Assembly (NCBI RefSeq): GCF_965216485.1
Contig: NZ_OZ244162.1
Coordinates: 806,001-870,000, forward strand
DNA: 64,000 nucleotides
Reading direction: 5' to 3'
Source: Algiphilus sp965216485
Lineage (GTDB): Bacteria; Pseudomonadota; Gammaproteobacteria; Nevskiales; Nevskiaceae
Shown: positions 1-8,504 of the stretch, piece by piece
Layout: every line of letters starts with the position of its first letter
Numbering within the stretch: the stretch's first letter is position 1
Notes under the pieces: generated by a model
Seen by the model: only the letters and a program-made list of their open reading frames with translations
Told to the model about the DNA's origin: nothing
The model's database searches: none
Translations under genes and position numbers: made by a program

Positions 1-1287
1 GGGCTTCTGCGCCATGAAGGGGCCGCCGAAGCATGCCGAGAACGTCGGCTGCGGCTCGGTCACGCCCACCTCGGTGCCGGCAACGCGCGAAGTGAAGCCG
101 GACACGAAGTGATACATCACGTCTTCCGGCTCCAGCATGGAAATCGGCGGCAGCACGCCGAAGGCATCGGCGGTGAGCAGCACGATGGTCTGCGGGTGCG
201 GGCCCTGGCCATTGGGCATGACGTTGGGATTGGCCGACAGCGGGTAGGAGAAGCGGGTGTTCTCCGCGATCGAGCGGTCGCTCAGATCCAGCTCGTCGGG
301 ATGGCATTCCGCCATCGTCTTGCCCGGTAGCGGCGGCACGTTCTCGATGATCGTCCCGGGCTTGGACAGCGCCCCGGCGATGACCGGCTCAGCCTGCTTG
401 TCGAGATCGATCAGCTTGGCATAGCAGCCATCCTCGAGATTGCATAGGCCGTTGCCCGACCAGATCGTCTCGTCGTCACCGATCAGGCGGCGATTCGGGT
501 CCGCCGACAGCGTGGTCTTGCCCGTGCCGGACAGGCCGAACAGGATGGCGGCGTCGTCCTTGGGGCCGACATTGGCCGAGCAGTGCATCGACAGTCGGCC
601 TTCCTTCGGCAGCAGATAGTTGCCGACGGTGAAGATGGTCTTCTTGTTGACGCCGCAGTAGTCGGCACGGCCCGCCACCAGGCAGATGCGGTTGCGGGTA
701 TCAATGATGACCGCGGCCTCCGAGCGGCTGCCATCGCGTTCCGGAACGCATTCGAAGCTCGGCACGTTGAGCATCGTCCAGCGGCGTGCGTCCACATCGG
801 CCACGCCCTGCAGGTCCTTCGGGAACATGTTGTGCACGAACATCGCATGCGTGGCGTATTCGCCCACGAAGCGGTAGGGCACCGCGAATTCCGGGTCCGA
901 ACCCATGAACACGTTCTTGACGTAGAGTTCGGCCTTCTTTTCGTTGAGGTGCGCGACCACGCGCTTCAACAGTCCTTCGTAGTCGTCCGGCTTGTAGGGG
1001 CTCAGGTCCGCCTTGAACCAGATCTCGTCCTCGACTTCCGGCCACTGCACGGCGAAGGTGTCCTTGGTGCGGCGGCCCGTGCAGTCAGGGTCGGTGTAGT
1101 ACACCAGCGGGCCGTTGACGCCGAGGCTGGTGGGAAAGGCCTTCTGCGCGTCCGAGGGGCCGCCGTGCGTGACACGGCCGCGGTCGTTGGCGATGGCTTC
1201 GTGAAACAGCTCTTCCTTGGAGAGATCAACCTTGTAGCTGACACTGTCCAGGCCGAGGAGGGTATTGAGATCAGCCACAAGACTCAT
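1..1287 (-). CDS. pckA: Phosphoenolpyruvate carboxykinase (ATP), 3' end cut by window edge
   Basis: This gene encodes the cytosolic gluconeogenic enzyme that converts oxaloacetate plus ATP to phosphoenolpyruvate, ADP and CO2. The frame is open from an ATG at 1287 to the left window edge, giving about 429 residues of a family usually near 530, so the C-terminus lies outside. The nucleotide-binding P-loop GLSGTGKTTLS is at about residues 249-259, followed by RRLIGDDE and GCYAKLIDL, the ATP-type PEPCK signatures; the GTP-type enzyme has a different context. A CGGAG ribosome-binding site precedes the start, and a perfect TATAAT lies 38 bases upstream of the ATG in the gap after pilJ, so pckA probably has its own promoter. 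Family assignment is secure. Confidence 0.97.
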   Translation of the reverse strand, partial: MSLVADLNTLLGLDSVSYKVDLSKEELFHEAIANDRGRVTHGGPSDAQKAFPTSLGVNGPLVYYTDPDCTGRRTKDTFAVQWPEVEDEIWFKADLSPYKPDDYEGLLKRVVAHLNEKKAELYVKNVFMGSDPEFAVPYRFVGEYATHAMFVHNMFPKDLQGVADVDARRWTMLNVPSFECVPERDGSRSEAAVIIDTRNRICLVAGRADYCGVNKKTIFTVGNYLLPKEGRLSMHCSANVGPKDDAAILFGLSGTGKTTLSADPNRRLIGDDETIWSGNGLCNLEDGCYAKLIDLDKQAEPVIAGALSKPGTIIENVPPLPGKTMAECHPDELDLSDRSIAENTRFSYPLSANPNVMPNGQGPHPQTIVLLTADAFGVLPPISMLEPEDVMYHFVSGFTSRVAGTEVGVTEPQPTFSACFGGPFMAQKP

Positions 1288-1325
1288 CGAGACAATACTC
1301 CGGTCCGGTTGCAAGTGAGCCGCAC

Positions 1326-1331
1326 ATTATA
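1326..1331 (-). promoter_or_regulatory. -10 box (TATAAT) of the pckA promoter
   Basis: On the minus strand a perfect TATAAT occurs in the 74-base gap between the pilJ stop and the pckA start, giving a predicted leader of about 30 bases. No good -35 hexamer is visible 16-18 bases upstream, so the promoter may need an activator, as would suit a gluconeogenic gene. This is seen directly as a motif; its activity is inferred. Confidence 0.5.
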
Positions 1332-1361
1332 CGGACTCGCGCGAACAGCCCCGTATCGTGC

Positions 1362-3395
1362 TCAGGCGCTTTGCTGCTGGACCTCTACAGCACCTTCATC
1401 ATCAGCCGCGATGGCCTCCTCCGTCGGCAGCGTGAAGCCCGCGACGGACTCGCGCAGACGTGCACTGAGTTCGTTCAGCTTGCCCACATCCTGTGCCGTC
1501 TGACGCGACGAACCGGCGGTCTTGACCGCAACCTCGCGGATCTTCTGCATCGTACCGGCCACCTCCGTGCCTTCACCGGCGCGGCTGCGGACCGAGGTGG
1601 CGATCTCGTCAATGAGCTGGGCTAGCTGGGTGGACGCCTGCTCGATTTGCGACAGCGCCTGGCCGGCCTCTTCGGCCGTGCTCGCGCCCGAGACCACGTT
1701 CGAGGTCGAGCGCTCCATCGAGACAATGGCCTCGTTGGTGTCGGCCTGAATGGTCTTGACCAGATTCTCGATCTGGCGCGTGGCGTTGGTGGCGCGCTCG
1801 GCCAGTCGCTGCACTTCGTCGGCGACGACGGCGAAGCCGCGCCCCGCCTCGCCCGCCATGGCGGCCTGGATCGAGGCATTGAGTGCCAGGGTGTTGGTCT
1901 GCTCGGCGATATCGTTGATCAATTCGGTGATGTTGCCGATCTCCTGCGAGGATTCGCCGAGGCGCTTCATCCGCTTCGACGTGTCCTGAATCTGTTCGCG
2001 CAGCGTGTTCATGCCGGTGATGGTGCGGTCCACCGTTTCGGCGCCGGTATGCGCCACCCGCACGGATTCTTCGGCCTGACGCGAAGCCATGGTTGCGCGT
2101 TCCGCGGTTTCTTCGAGGGACTTCGAGACGCTGGTGATGGTGTTGGTGGCGTCGGCGGTCTGCTGCGCCTGCTCCTCGGAGGAGCGGCTCATCTCCTGCA
2201 CGGAGGTCTGCGTCTTCTGTGCCGCCTGGGCGATCTGTGCAGACGCGGCATTGATCTGGCCGACCAGACCGCGCATGTTCTCCACGGTGAAGTTGATCGA
2301 GTCGGCGATGGCGCCGGTGAAATCCTCGGTCACCGTGACGCCCACGGTCAGGTCACCATCAGCGAGATTGGTGATGTCGTCGAGCAGGGTCAGGATGGCG
2401 TCCTGCTGGCGCCGGTCGCGTTCCTGCGCGGCGCGAGCCTCGCGACGCAACTGGAAGATGAACAGCCCGGTGAAGGCCAGCAGTGCCAGCAGGGCGGCGG
2501 CACCCATGGCATAGCTGGGCAGCGGTGACGGCCGATTGCCACGGATGTCCTGCAGCAGCATGTTCTCGATGGCGCCCGCAGCGGTTTCGATGCTGGTAGC
2601 GCTGCGATAGAAATCGATGCTGGCGTCGTTGAAGGCATCCAAGGCCGGCGCGGCCTCGACCAGCGCCTCAGCGTTGTCGCGCATTGGGCCGAGGGCTTCG
2701 CCTATCGCCTGTAGCGGGCCGCTGAGTGCGGCACCGGCAAGACGCTGCACGCGCCCGAATTCCTCCTCGAGCTGAACGATCACGTCGGCCAGCGCTTCCG
2801 CCTCGCGCGTGGCGATGGCGTTGAGCGAGACCATGCGATTGGCGACGCTGCGAAGCTGTTCCAGGCGCGCCCGAAAGAGTGCGGCAGAGGCGCGTGCATT
2901 GGATGGCGCATCCGCAACCAGGCTGTCGGCGGCCTCACGCAGACCGTCCACCGTGGCGTTGATGGCAGCGGCATTGGCCTTGGCCGATTGTGCGACCGGC
3001 AGTCCGGCGAGAATGTTGTCGATGACCGGCGCCAGCTGTTGCCAGGCACGGTCGAGATCGGCGATGGCCCCGTCGTAGCGTCCGGGCAGGGCCGGTATGC
3101 CGCGCACCGGATCGCCTTCGGTCAGGGTGGCGTACAGACTCTCGTAGTTGGCCTGCATGGCAAACAGTGCAGCGCGGTCGGGCTCCAAACCCTGCGAGGA
3201 CTCGCGCGCGCTCTGCGTGACGTTTTCGTAGAAGCTGCGCAGGTCGAAGGCGAGCGATTCGAGCGCGGCGTTGCGCTCCGCGCTCTGCTGAACGTAGAGG
3301 AAGTTGGCGATGGCGCCGGCGATAAGCACGGCGGCGACGATGATCAGCCCGACCTGAAGCCGGGGCAGGGTGCGTTGTGCGGTCGAAGTGGCCAC
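1362..3395 (-). CDS. pilJ: PilJ, methyl-accepting chemoreceptor of the type IV pilus (Pil-Chp) system
   Basis: This is the inner-membrane chemoreceptor that feeds the Pil-Chp pathway controlling twitching motility and, in Pseudomonas, cAMP. The 677-residue product has TM1 at about 15-33, a helical periplasmic PilJ-type domain, TM2 at about 296-316 and a long cytoplasmic coiled-coil signalling region. The signalling tip at about 500-530 contains NASIQAAMAGEAGRGF, the PilJ variant of the MCP hairpin, with AMAGEAGRG where ordinary chemoreceptors have the EAARAGE type. No C-terminal CheR-binding pentapeptide is present. It lies 7 bases after pilH on the same strand, but the rest of the system (pilG, pilI, chpA, chpC) is 8 kb away and divergent. 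The assignment is strong. Confidence 0.95.
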   Translation of the reverse strand: MATSTAQRTLPRLQVGLIIVAAVLIAGAIANFLYVQQSAERNAALESLAFDLRSFYENVTQSARESSQGLEPDRAALFAMQANYESLYATLTEGDPVRGIPALPGRYDGAIADLDRAWQQLAPVIDNILAGLPVAQSAKANAAAINATVDGLREAADSLVADAPSNARASAALFRARLEQLRSVANRMVSLNAIATREAEALADVIVQLEEEFGRVQRLAGAALSGPLQAIGEALGPMRDNAEALVEAAPALDAFNDASIDFYRSATSIETAAGAIENMLLQDIRGNRPSPLPSYAMGAAALLALLAFTGLFIFQLRREARAAQERDRRQQDAILTLLDDITNLADGDLTVGVTVTEDFTGAIADSINFTVENMRGLVGQINAASAQIAQAAQKTQTSVQEMSRSSEEQAQQTADATNTITSVSKSLEETAERATMASRQAEESVRVAHTGAETVDRTITGMNTLREQIQDTSKRMKRLGESSQEIGNITELINDIAEQTNTLALNASIQAAMAGEAGRGFAVVADEVQRLAERATNATRQIENLVKTIQADTNEAIVSMERSTSNVVSGASTAEEAGQALSQIEQASTQLAQLIDEIATSVRSRAGEGTEVAGTMQKIREVAVKTAGSSRQTAQDVGKLNELSARLRESVAGFTLPTEEAIAADDEGAVEVQQQSA

Positions 3396-3402
3396 GGGCG
3401 CC

Positions 3403-3768
3403 TCAGCCTTCCAGCACGGCGCGGATCTTGGCGAGCAGATCCGCTTGCTTGATCGGCTTCACGATGTACTCGCGGGCCCCCTGGCGCAGCGCCCAGAGCC
3501 GATCAGTGTCCTGGCTCTTGCTGCTGATCACGATGATCGGGATGTTCTGCGTTGCGGTGTCCTTGGAGATGGCCCGGGTGGCCTGGAAACCGTTCATGCC
3601 TGGCATCACGACATCCATCAACACGCAGTCGGGTTGGGTGCTGCGTACGGTTTCGAGTGCGCTGCCGCCCTCGGTAAGTTCCACCACCTCATGCCCATCG
3701 GACTCGAGCATCTTGCGGATCGCAGCAAGGTCTGTCGGCGAGTCGTCGACTACCAGTACACGCGCCAT
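3403..3768 (-). CDS. pilH: PilH, single-domain response regulator
   Basis: This is a CheY-like receiver domain (121 residues) with no output domain. In Pil-Chp systems PilH acts as a second receiver beside PilG, linked to pilus retraction or as a phosphate sink. The acidic pair D8-D9, phospho-acceptor D52 in VLMDVVMPG, and the K of IVKP are all present. I chose the ATG at 3768 because a GGGGAG ribosome-binding site lies just upstream; an 11-residue N-terminal extension is open but unlikely. Its stop is followed after 7 bases by pilJ. Upstream, pyrC' ends 41 bases away on the same strand, so pilH-pilJ may be read through from the gsh-pyr operon. Confidence 0.93.
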   Translation of the reverse strand: MARVLVVDDSPTDLAAIRKMLESDGHEVVELTEGGSALETVRSTQPDCVLMDVVMPGMNGFQATRAISKDTATQNIPIIVISSKSQDTDRLWALRQGAREYIVKPIKQADLLAKIRAVLEG

Positions 3769-3809
3769 TGATTTTTCTCCCCTAGTACAACCCCGATCCA
3801 ATCCCGAGC

Positions 3810-5114
3810 CTAACGGTGCAGGCGATGGGCGTCCAGCGACTCCTGCTCAATCACCCCGGCCACACAACTCAGGGCTACGCTGCCCCCTGTGGGCAGGCCG
3901 GTCAATGGTGTGTTCCTGCCGCGGCTGACAAAGTGCTGTGGCTCGACTGTGGCGCGCTGCGTCCGGTCAAGAAGCACCACGTCCGCGCGCGCCCCGACGG
4001 CGAACCCCTGCGCCGGCTGGCCGAGGATATCCAGCGGCTGGCTGTGGCAGGCGCGGATCAACTGCGGGCCATCGATGATCGATGCATCGATCAGGCTGAG
4101 CGCCATGCTCCAGGCCGTATCCAGCCCGGAAGCGCCCGCCTCCGACAGATCGAAGGGCGCATTCTTGGCGTCAAATTCGTGCGGTTGGTGGTCGCAGCAA
4201 AGGGCGGCAATGCCCTCCTGCGCGAGCAGGCTGCAGAGCGTGGCGCGGTCGGTCTCGCTGCGCAGCGGTGGCTGCACGTGGGCGGCGGTGTCGAAGCCGC
4301 GCAGTGCGGTATCGGTCAGCAGCAACTGGTGCAGGGCGACATCGGCGCTGACCGGCAGTCCGGCAGCACGCGCCTGCGCCACCATCTCAGCGCCGCGCGC
4401 GCTCGACAGGCGTCCGAAATGCACGCGCGCGCCGGTGGCCTCGACCAAGGACAGCCATTGCCCCACGGCGCAGGTTTCGGCAGCCACCGGCACCGGCGGC
4501 AGTCCCATGCGCGTCGCCATGGCGCCTTCGTGCGCGCAGCCTTCGCCGGCGAGCGCTGCGTCCACTGGCTGCACGTGCAAGGTCAGACCGAAGCTGGCGG
4601 CGTATTCCAGCACACGCCGCATCACTGCCGTGTCGCGCAGGGCTTCGCCGCATTGGGCGATGCCGGCGCAGCCAGCGTTGGCGAGAGCACCCATCTCGCT
4701 GATGTCGGTCCCGGCGAGATTGACGGTGGCCGCACCCAGTACGTGCACCCTCACTGGCGAGCCGGTGCCGTGGACCCGCGTGCGGATCCAGTCCACCACA
4801 GCGGGGCGGTCAACCACTGGCCGCGTGTCGGGCGGCAGGGTCACCGCGGCTATTCCGCAGCGGGCGGCAGCGCGCAGCTCCGAGGTGATGTCGGCCTTGT
4901 GCGTGGCACCCGGCTCGCGCAGCCGCGCGGCCAACTCGATCCAGGCAGGCGCCAGCAACAGGCCCTCGGCGTCGATGTCGATGTCCCAGAGCCCATCCGG
5001 GGGTGTGGCGTCGGCATGCACGATCCGCCCGTCGCGGATACCGAGGCTCAGGCGCTCGTATTCGCCCTCGGCGTCGATGGCGCGGGCATGGGTGATGCGG
5101 ATGCTTGCGCTCAT
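3810..5114 (-). CDS. pyrX: Dihydroorotase-like protein PyrC' (PyrX), probably catalytically inactive
   Basis: This is a 434-residue amidohydrolase-fold protein related to dihydroorotase. In Pseudomonas-type pyrimidine synthesis an inactive homologue (PyrC' or PyrX) is needed to assemble the dodecameric aspartate transcarbamoylase with PyrB. The first metal-binding signature, normally DxHxH before LREPG, reads IELAARLREPG here, so both histidines are missing. A second conserved histidine region reads VHFGRLSS instead of having its usual His. Only remnants such as CDHQPH remain. Its start overlaps the pyrB stop by ATGA, consistent with a structural partner of PyrB. A separate active PyrC must be elsewhere. 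Residue losses are seen; the partner role is family knowledge. Confidence 0.9.
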   Translation of the reverse strand: MSASIRITHARAIDAEGEYERLSLGIRDGRIVHADATPPDGLWDIDIDAEGLLLAPAWIELAARLREPGATHKADITSELRAAARCGIAAVTLPPDTRPVVDRPAVVDWIRTRVHGTGSPVRVHVLGAATVNLAGTDISEMGALANAGCAGIAQCGEALRDTAVMRRVLEYAASFGLTLHVQPVDAALAGEGCAHEGAMATRMGLPPVPVAAETCAVGQWLSLVEATGARVHFGRLSSARGAEMVAQARAAGLPVSADVALHQLLLTDTALRGFDTAAHVQPPLRSETDRATLCSLLAQEGIAALCCDHQPHEFDAKNAPFDLSEAGASGLDTAWSMALSLIDASIIDGPQLIRACHSQPLDILGQPAQGFAVGARADVVLLDRTQRATVEPQHFVSRGRNTPLTGLPTGGSVALSCVAGVIEQESLDAHRLHR

Positions 5115-6079
5115 GCCGCGGGTCCCCGGCCGATGATCATGGCCATCACTGCCATGCGGATGGCAATGCCGTGCTCCACCTGTTGCAGAATCAGCGACTG
5201 CGGGCTGTAGGCGATGTCGCCGGACAGCTCCACGCCGCGGTTGATCGGACCCGGATGCATGACCAGCGCATCGCTGCCGAGTTGTTCCAAGCGTCGTGCG
5301 GTGAGTCCGAAGGCGCGATGGAACTCTCCCGGCGAGGCGAGCAGGGAGCCGCGCATGCGTTCGCGCTGCAGGCGCAGCAGCATGACGACATCGACCCCAT
5401 CCAGGCCCCGATCCATGTCGGTGTAGGGGGTGACACCCAGCGACTCGATGCCTGAAGGCATCAGCGTGCGCGGGGCGATGACGCGGATTTCGCGCGCACC
5501 GAGCGCACGCAGGGCGTGGATATCGGAGCGCGCCACGCGCGAGTGCATCAGATCGCCGACGATGGCCACGGATAGCTGCGAGATATCCGGCCGATGGCAG
5601 CGCAGGGTGTACATGTCGAGCAGGGCCTGCGTCGGGTGGGCGTGACGCCCGTCCCCGGCATTGAGCACGGAGACGCCCGGAGCCGCATGCTGCGCAAAGA
5701 AGTGCGCCGCGCCGCTGGAGCCGTGACGGATCACGAACATGTCCACCTGCATCGCTTCCAGGGTGCGCTGCATGTCGAACAGGGTCTCGCCCTTGGACGT
5801 GCTCGAGGTCTGCGCGTCGATGTTGAGCACGTCGGCGGACAGTCGCGTGGCCGCCAGTTCGAAGGTGGTGCGCGTGCGTGTCGATGCCTCGAAGAAGAGG
5901 TTGAGCACCGTGCGCCCGCGCAGCAACGGCACCTTTTTGACCGGCGCGCCCGCCACCGGCGCGAATTGCGCGGCGGTATCCAGAATCTCGGTGAGCAGCT
6001 CGCGCGACATGCCCTCGGTGGTGAGGAGGTGGCGCAGGCGGCCATCGTCGTCGAGTTGCAGTTCGGCCGAGGTCTTCAT
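5111..6079 (-). CDS. pyrB: Aspartate carbamoyltransferase catalytic subunit
   Basis: This is the committed step of pyrimidine synthesis: carbamoyl phosphate plus aspartate gives N-carbamoylaspartate, in the cytosol. The 322-residue protein carries the carbamoyl-phosphate loop STRTR at residues 66-70, HPTQALLD, and the C-terminal MHPGPINRGVE signature. It is slightly longer than the E. coli enzyme and sits between pyrR and pyrX with ATGA overlaps at both ends, the arrangement of class A ATCases that associate with dihydroorotase-like subunits rather than PyrI. No pyrI is seen. The assignment is secure. Confidence 0.97.
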   Translation of the reverse strand: MKTSAELQLDDDGRLRHLLTTEGMSRELLTEILDTAAQFAPVAGAPVKKVPLLRGRTVLNLFFEASTRTRTTFELAATRLSADVLNIDAQTSSTSKGETLFDMQRTLEAMQVDMFVIRHGSSGAAHFFAQHAAPGVSVLNAGDGRHAHPTQALLDMYTLRCHRPDISQLSVAIVGDLMHSRVARSDIHALRALGAREIRVIAPRTLMPSGIESLGVTPYTDMDRGLDGVDVVMLLRLQRERMRGSLLASPGEFHRAFGLTARRLEQLGSDALVMHPGPINRGVELSGDIAYSPQSLILQQVEHGIAIRMAVMAMIIGRGPAA

Positions 6080-6597
6080 CGCGGCCCTTCCTCGATGCGG
6101 ATGCGCAGCGGATATTCCTCCACGGCGACATGCGTATCGCCGCGCACGGTCAAGGCCACGCCCACCACATCAGGCTGGATCGGCAGCTGGCGGCCAGGGC
6201 GTGTGGCCAGTGCGGCCAGCAGTACCCGCGCCGGCCGACCGCGCTCGAACAGCACCTCCATGGCGGCGCGGGCGGTGCGCCCGGTCTGCAGGACATCGTC
6301 CACCAGCACCACCACGGCGTCTTCCAGCGAGTGCGGCAGATCGGAGGGGCGCGCCGTGCGCAGCCCGCGGCGGGCATAGTCGTCGCGATGAAAGCTGACA
6401 TCCACGGTACCGAAGCCGACATGTGCCGGCAGCTGTGCGCGCAGCGCCTCGGCCACGGCGACCCCACCCCGCTCGATGCCGACCAGCACGCAGTTGGTGG
6501 GCGGCGCGGGCAGCTCGGCGGCAATGGCCTGCGCCATGCCGGCGATCAGCCGTGCGGTGGTGTCTGGGTCGCGGTCGTTGCTTCCTGACTCAGCCAT
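6076..6597 (-). CDS. pyrR: PyrR, pyrimidine regulatory protein / uracil phosphoribosyltransferase
   Basis: This is a phosphoribosyltransferase-fold protein of 173 residues. The PRPP-binding motif VVLVDDVLQTGRT spans residues 97-109, and the VLVGIERGGV and DVSFHRDDY segments match PyrR. Homologues bind pyr mRNA in Gram-positives; in Pseudomonas-type bacteria PyrR is a transcriptional regulator with weak UPRTase activity, so the mechanism here is open. The chosen start makes it overlap the end of ruvX by 52 bases. The next in-frame ATG (6537) would remove conserved N-terminal residues, so the long overlap is probably real. It overlaps pyrB by ATGA. Confidence 0.93.
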   Translation of the reverse strand: MAESGSNDRDPDTTARLIAGMAQAIAAELPAPPTNCVLVGIERGGVAVAEALRAQLPAHVGFGTVDVSFHRDDYARRGLRTARPSDLPHSLEDAVVVLVDDVLQTGRTARAAMEVLFERGRPARVLLAALATRPGRQLPIQPDVVGVALTVRGDTHVAVEEYPLRIRIEEGPR

Positions 6598-6962
6598 TGT
6601 TCGAGGATGATGCGCGCCGCCTCGGCGTCGTTATCGTTGGGTTTGGGGCGTCCACTCAGTGCGCTGTCGGCCGCGAGGGATGAGTAGCGCTCATCGCAAG
6701 TGTATACGGGCAGGCGGCTGCGCTGCGCCAGCGCCCGCGCATAGCGCTGCACGCGCCGGGTCAGCGGCTGCTCGGAGCCGTCTTCGGCCAGCGGCAGCCC
6801 CACAACCAGCGCTTCGGGTTGCCACTCGGCAATCAGCGCGTCGAGCGCCTCCCAGTCGCGCGGGCCGATGCGCGTCAGCGGACGCGCCGAGCAGGTCACG
6901 CGCTGGCCCACCGCGACGCCGACCTTTTCGGTGCCGAAGTCGAAGCCCAGGAGGGTGCTCAA
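6546..6962 (-). CDS. ruvX: Putative Holliday junction resolvase / pre-16S rRNA nuclease RuvX (YqgF)
   Basis: This is an RNase H-fold nuclease of 138 residues, the usual length. The first acidic residue lies in LLGFDFGTEKVGVAVGQ, followed by the VVGLP, TCDERYSS and NDNDAEAARIILEQWL segments carrying the remaining catalytic acids. Family members process 16S rRNA 5' ends (YqgF) and were first proposed as Holliday junction resolvases. It lies 12 bases after yqgE, and its 3' end overlaps pyrR by 52 bases. The yqgE-ruvX pairing is widely conserved in gammaproteobacteria, which supports the call. Confidence 0.95.
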   Translation of the reverse strand: MSTLLGFDFGTEKVGVAVGQRVTCSARPLTRIGPRDWEALDALIAEWQPEALVVGLPLAEDGSEQPLTRRVQRYARALAQRSRLPVYTCDERYSSLAADSALSGRPKPNDNDAEAARIILEQWLSQEATTATQTPPHG

Positions 6963-6974
6963 GAGGCCACGGTG

Positions 6975-7562
6975 TCAGGCATGCCCCGCCGTGGCCGACA
7001 GTTGCGTGCTGTCGACGCCAAGCAGCCGGGTCGCTTCCCGCCAGCGCTCGGTGGTGGGGGTACGGAACAGAATCTGCTGATCGACCGGAGTGTTGAGCCA
7101 GGCGTTGTGCAGGATTTCACTCTCGAGCTGGCCGGCATCCCAACCCGCGTAGCCGAGCAGGACCAGGTACTGGCGTGGGCCCTCGCCGGCGGCGATGGCG
7201 TCGAGGATATCGCGCGAGGTGGTGACGAACAGGGCATCGTCGATGGCCATGGTCGACTCCCAGTCACCGCACTCGACGTGCACAACGAAACCGCGTTCCG
7301 GCTGCACCGGGCCACCCCAGAACACGGGTGAGTCGCGATCGCCCAGCTCGGAGGCATCAAGCCCCAGGTGCGCCAGCATGTCCGTCACCTTGAGGTCAGT
7401 CGGGCGATTCACGACCAGCCCCAGGGCCCCCTCGTCGTTGTGCTCGCACAGCAGGGTGACGGTCTGTCCGAAGTGGTCATCGTCACCCAGGCCGGGCATG
7501 GCGATGAGGAACTGATTACGCAAGTAGCCCATGTTGCCGGCGGTGTCGTGTTCCGCGTCCAT
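6975..7562 (-). CDS. yqgE: YqgE/AlgH (UPF0301) family protein
   Basis: This is a 195-residue member of the UPF0301 family, whose biochemical function is not established; the Pseudomonas homologue AlgH has been connected with alginate regulation. The typical opening GYLRNQFLIAMPGLGDDDHF and the following ALGLVVNRPT are present near the N-terminus. I chose the ATG at 7562 because GGAGG lies five bases upstream; an in-frame ATG at 7574 would add four residues but contains that ribosome-binding site. It is immediately upstream of ruvX, the conserved pairing. In Pseudomonas a tonB-like gene separates yqgE from gshB; here the flavin-transfer trio takes that place. Confidence 0.95.
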   Translation of the reverse strand: MDAEHDTAGNMGYLRNQFLIAMPGLGDDDHFGQTVTLLCEHNDEGALGLVVNRPTDLKVTDMLAHLGLDASELGDRDSPVFWGGPVQPERGFVVHVECGDWESTMAIDDALFVTTSRDILDAIAAGEGPRQYLVLLGYAGWDAGQLESEILHNAWLNTPVDQQILFRTPTTERWREATRLLGVDSTQLSATAGHA

Positions 7563-7597
7563 TGTGGCCTCCATAGCGAGTACGTCCCAGAACGGCT

Positions 7598-8122
7598 TCA
7601 GTATCCGCCCGCTTCGGGGGGATGCTCAAGCCGTCGCATTCTGTCCAACACGCGCAGTGCCACCAGTCCCGAAACCAGGCCGAAGACCAGCGCGGCGGCG
7701 AGCAGCACCGGCAGCAGCACGGTCAGGCCGGCGTGCGGCAGAAAGACGGTCCAGGCGACCATGAATTGACCCGTCATATGCGCCATGGCCGCCAGCACGG
7801 ACAAGCCCACGGCCGACAGGCGCAGGGCTGGCAGCACGCGTCCCACGGCATAGGTGGCCGCCAGCACCACGAAGGCCGCGACCGCACCGGTGGCGGACAG
7901 CCAGAAGGTCGGGGTCAGGAAACTGCCCACCAGCAGCGAGCCGACCAGCACGCGCAGCCCCGCCACCCAGGCGGCGCAGGCCACCCCGTGGCGCAGCAGG
8001 GCGACCAGGGTCACCACATTGGCCAGACCGGGCTTGATGCCGGGGATTGGGCTCGGAAAGCCGGCCTCCAGCACATGAATGGCGATGGCCACGGCCGCCA
8101 GGCCGGCAACCTGCCGGTCCAT
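7598..8122 (-). CDS. Gx transporter family membrane protein (Hpre_diP_synt_I type)
   Basis: This 174-residue integral membrane protein has about five to six hydrophobic segments and the conserved entry IHVLEAGFPSPIPGIKPGLA, characteristic of proteins once labelled heptaprenyl diphosphate synthase component I and now called Gx transporters. The N-terminal helix is interrupted by the PSPIPGIKPG loop, reminiscent of S-components of vitamin transporters. Its function is unproven. It directly follows a NusG-II protein and an ApbE flavin transferase on the same strand, so I infer a role in FMN or quinone-linked extracytosolic electron transfer. The start at 8122 is the first ATG; the coding frame is open further upstream. 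Confidence 0.85.
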   Translation of the reverse strand: MDRQVAGLAAVAIAIHVLEAGFPSPIPGIKPGLANVVTLVALLRHGVACAAWVAGLRVLVGSLLVGSFLTPTFWLSATGAVAAFVVLAATYAVGRVLPALRLSAVGLSVLAAMAHMTGQFMVAWTVFLPHAGLTVLLPVLLAAALVFGLVSGLVALRVLDRMRRLEHPPEAGGY

Positions 8123-8144
8123 GGCGTCCGGTCGGTAGGGCGTA

Positions 8145-8504
8145 TCAGCTGGCAATGCCGTCGAAGGTGGCCGAGCCACCCAGCATCTGCAGCGACAGGC
8201 CGTTGGGCACGCAGGCGGCGACGGCGCCGCCGTACTGCTGCCAGCCCATATGAATGCAGACCTTGCGTTGACAGGGGCTGTGCACGAAGCGCGCGCGTCC
8301 GTCCTCGATGTGGATATGTGCGGTCCCAATACGGCCTTCCACCGCCACCCGCTGGCGCTGTTGCACATCGTGAACGGCGATGCGCTCGCCGCCGCGATAG
8401 ATGGCGACGGCAGTGGCGGTGGTGCGGCCCTGCCACTGCGCCATGGCGACCCAGCCGACGATCACGGCCAGCAGCAGGATGACGACCCCGTCGGCGCGCG
8501 TCAT
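8145..8504 (-). CDS. NusG domain II-containing membrane-anchored protein
   Basis: This 119-residue protein has an N-terminal membrane anchor at about residues 7-22 (GVVILLLAVIVGWVAMA) and a single extracytoplasmic NusG-II-like beta domain. The domain contains two cysteines within SPCQRKVCIHMGW and a third in AACVPNGLSL, the usual CxxxxC pattern of this family. It is not the transcription factor NusG, which is cytosolic and has an NGN domain. Its start overlaps the apbE stop by ATGA, and the Gx membrane gene follows 22 bases later. The same three families recur together in other bacteria, implying a joint extracytoplasmic redox or flavin function, though the biochemistry is unknown. Confidence 0.85.
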   Translation of the reverse strand: MTRADGVVILLLAVIVGWVAMAQWQGRTTATAVAIYRGGERIAVHDVQQRQRVAVEGRIGTAHIHIEDGRARFVHSPCQRKVCIHMGWQQYGGAVAACVPNGLSLQMLGGSATFDGIAS

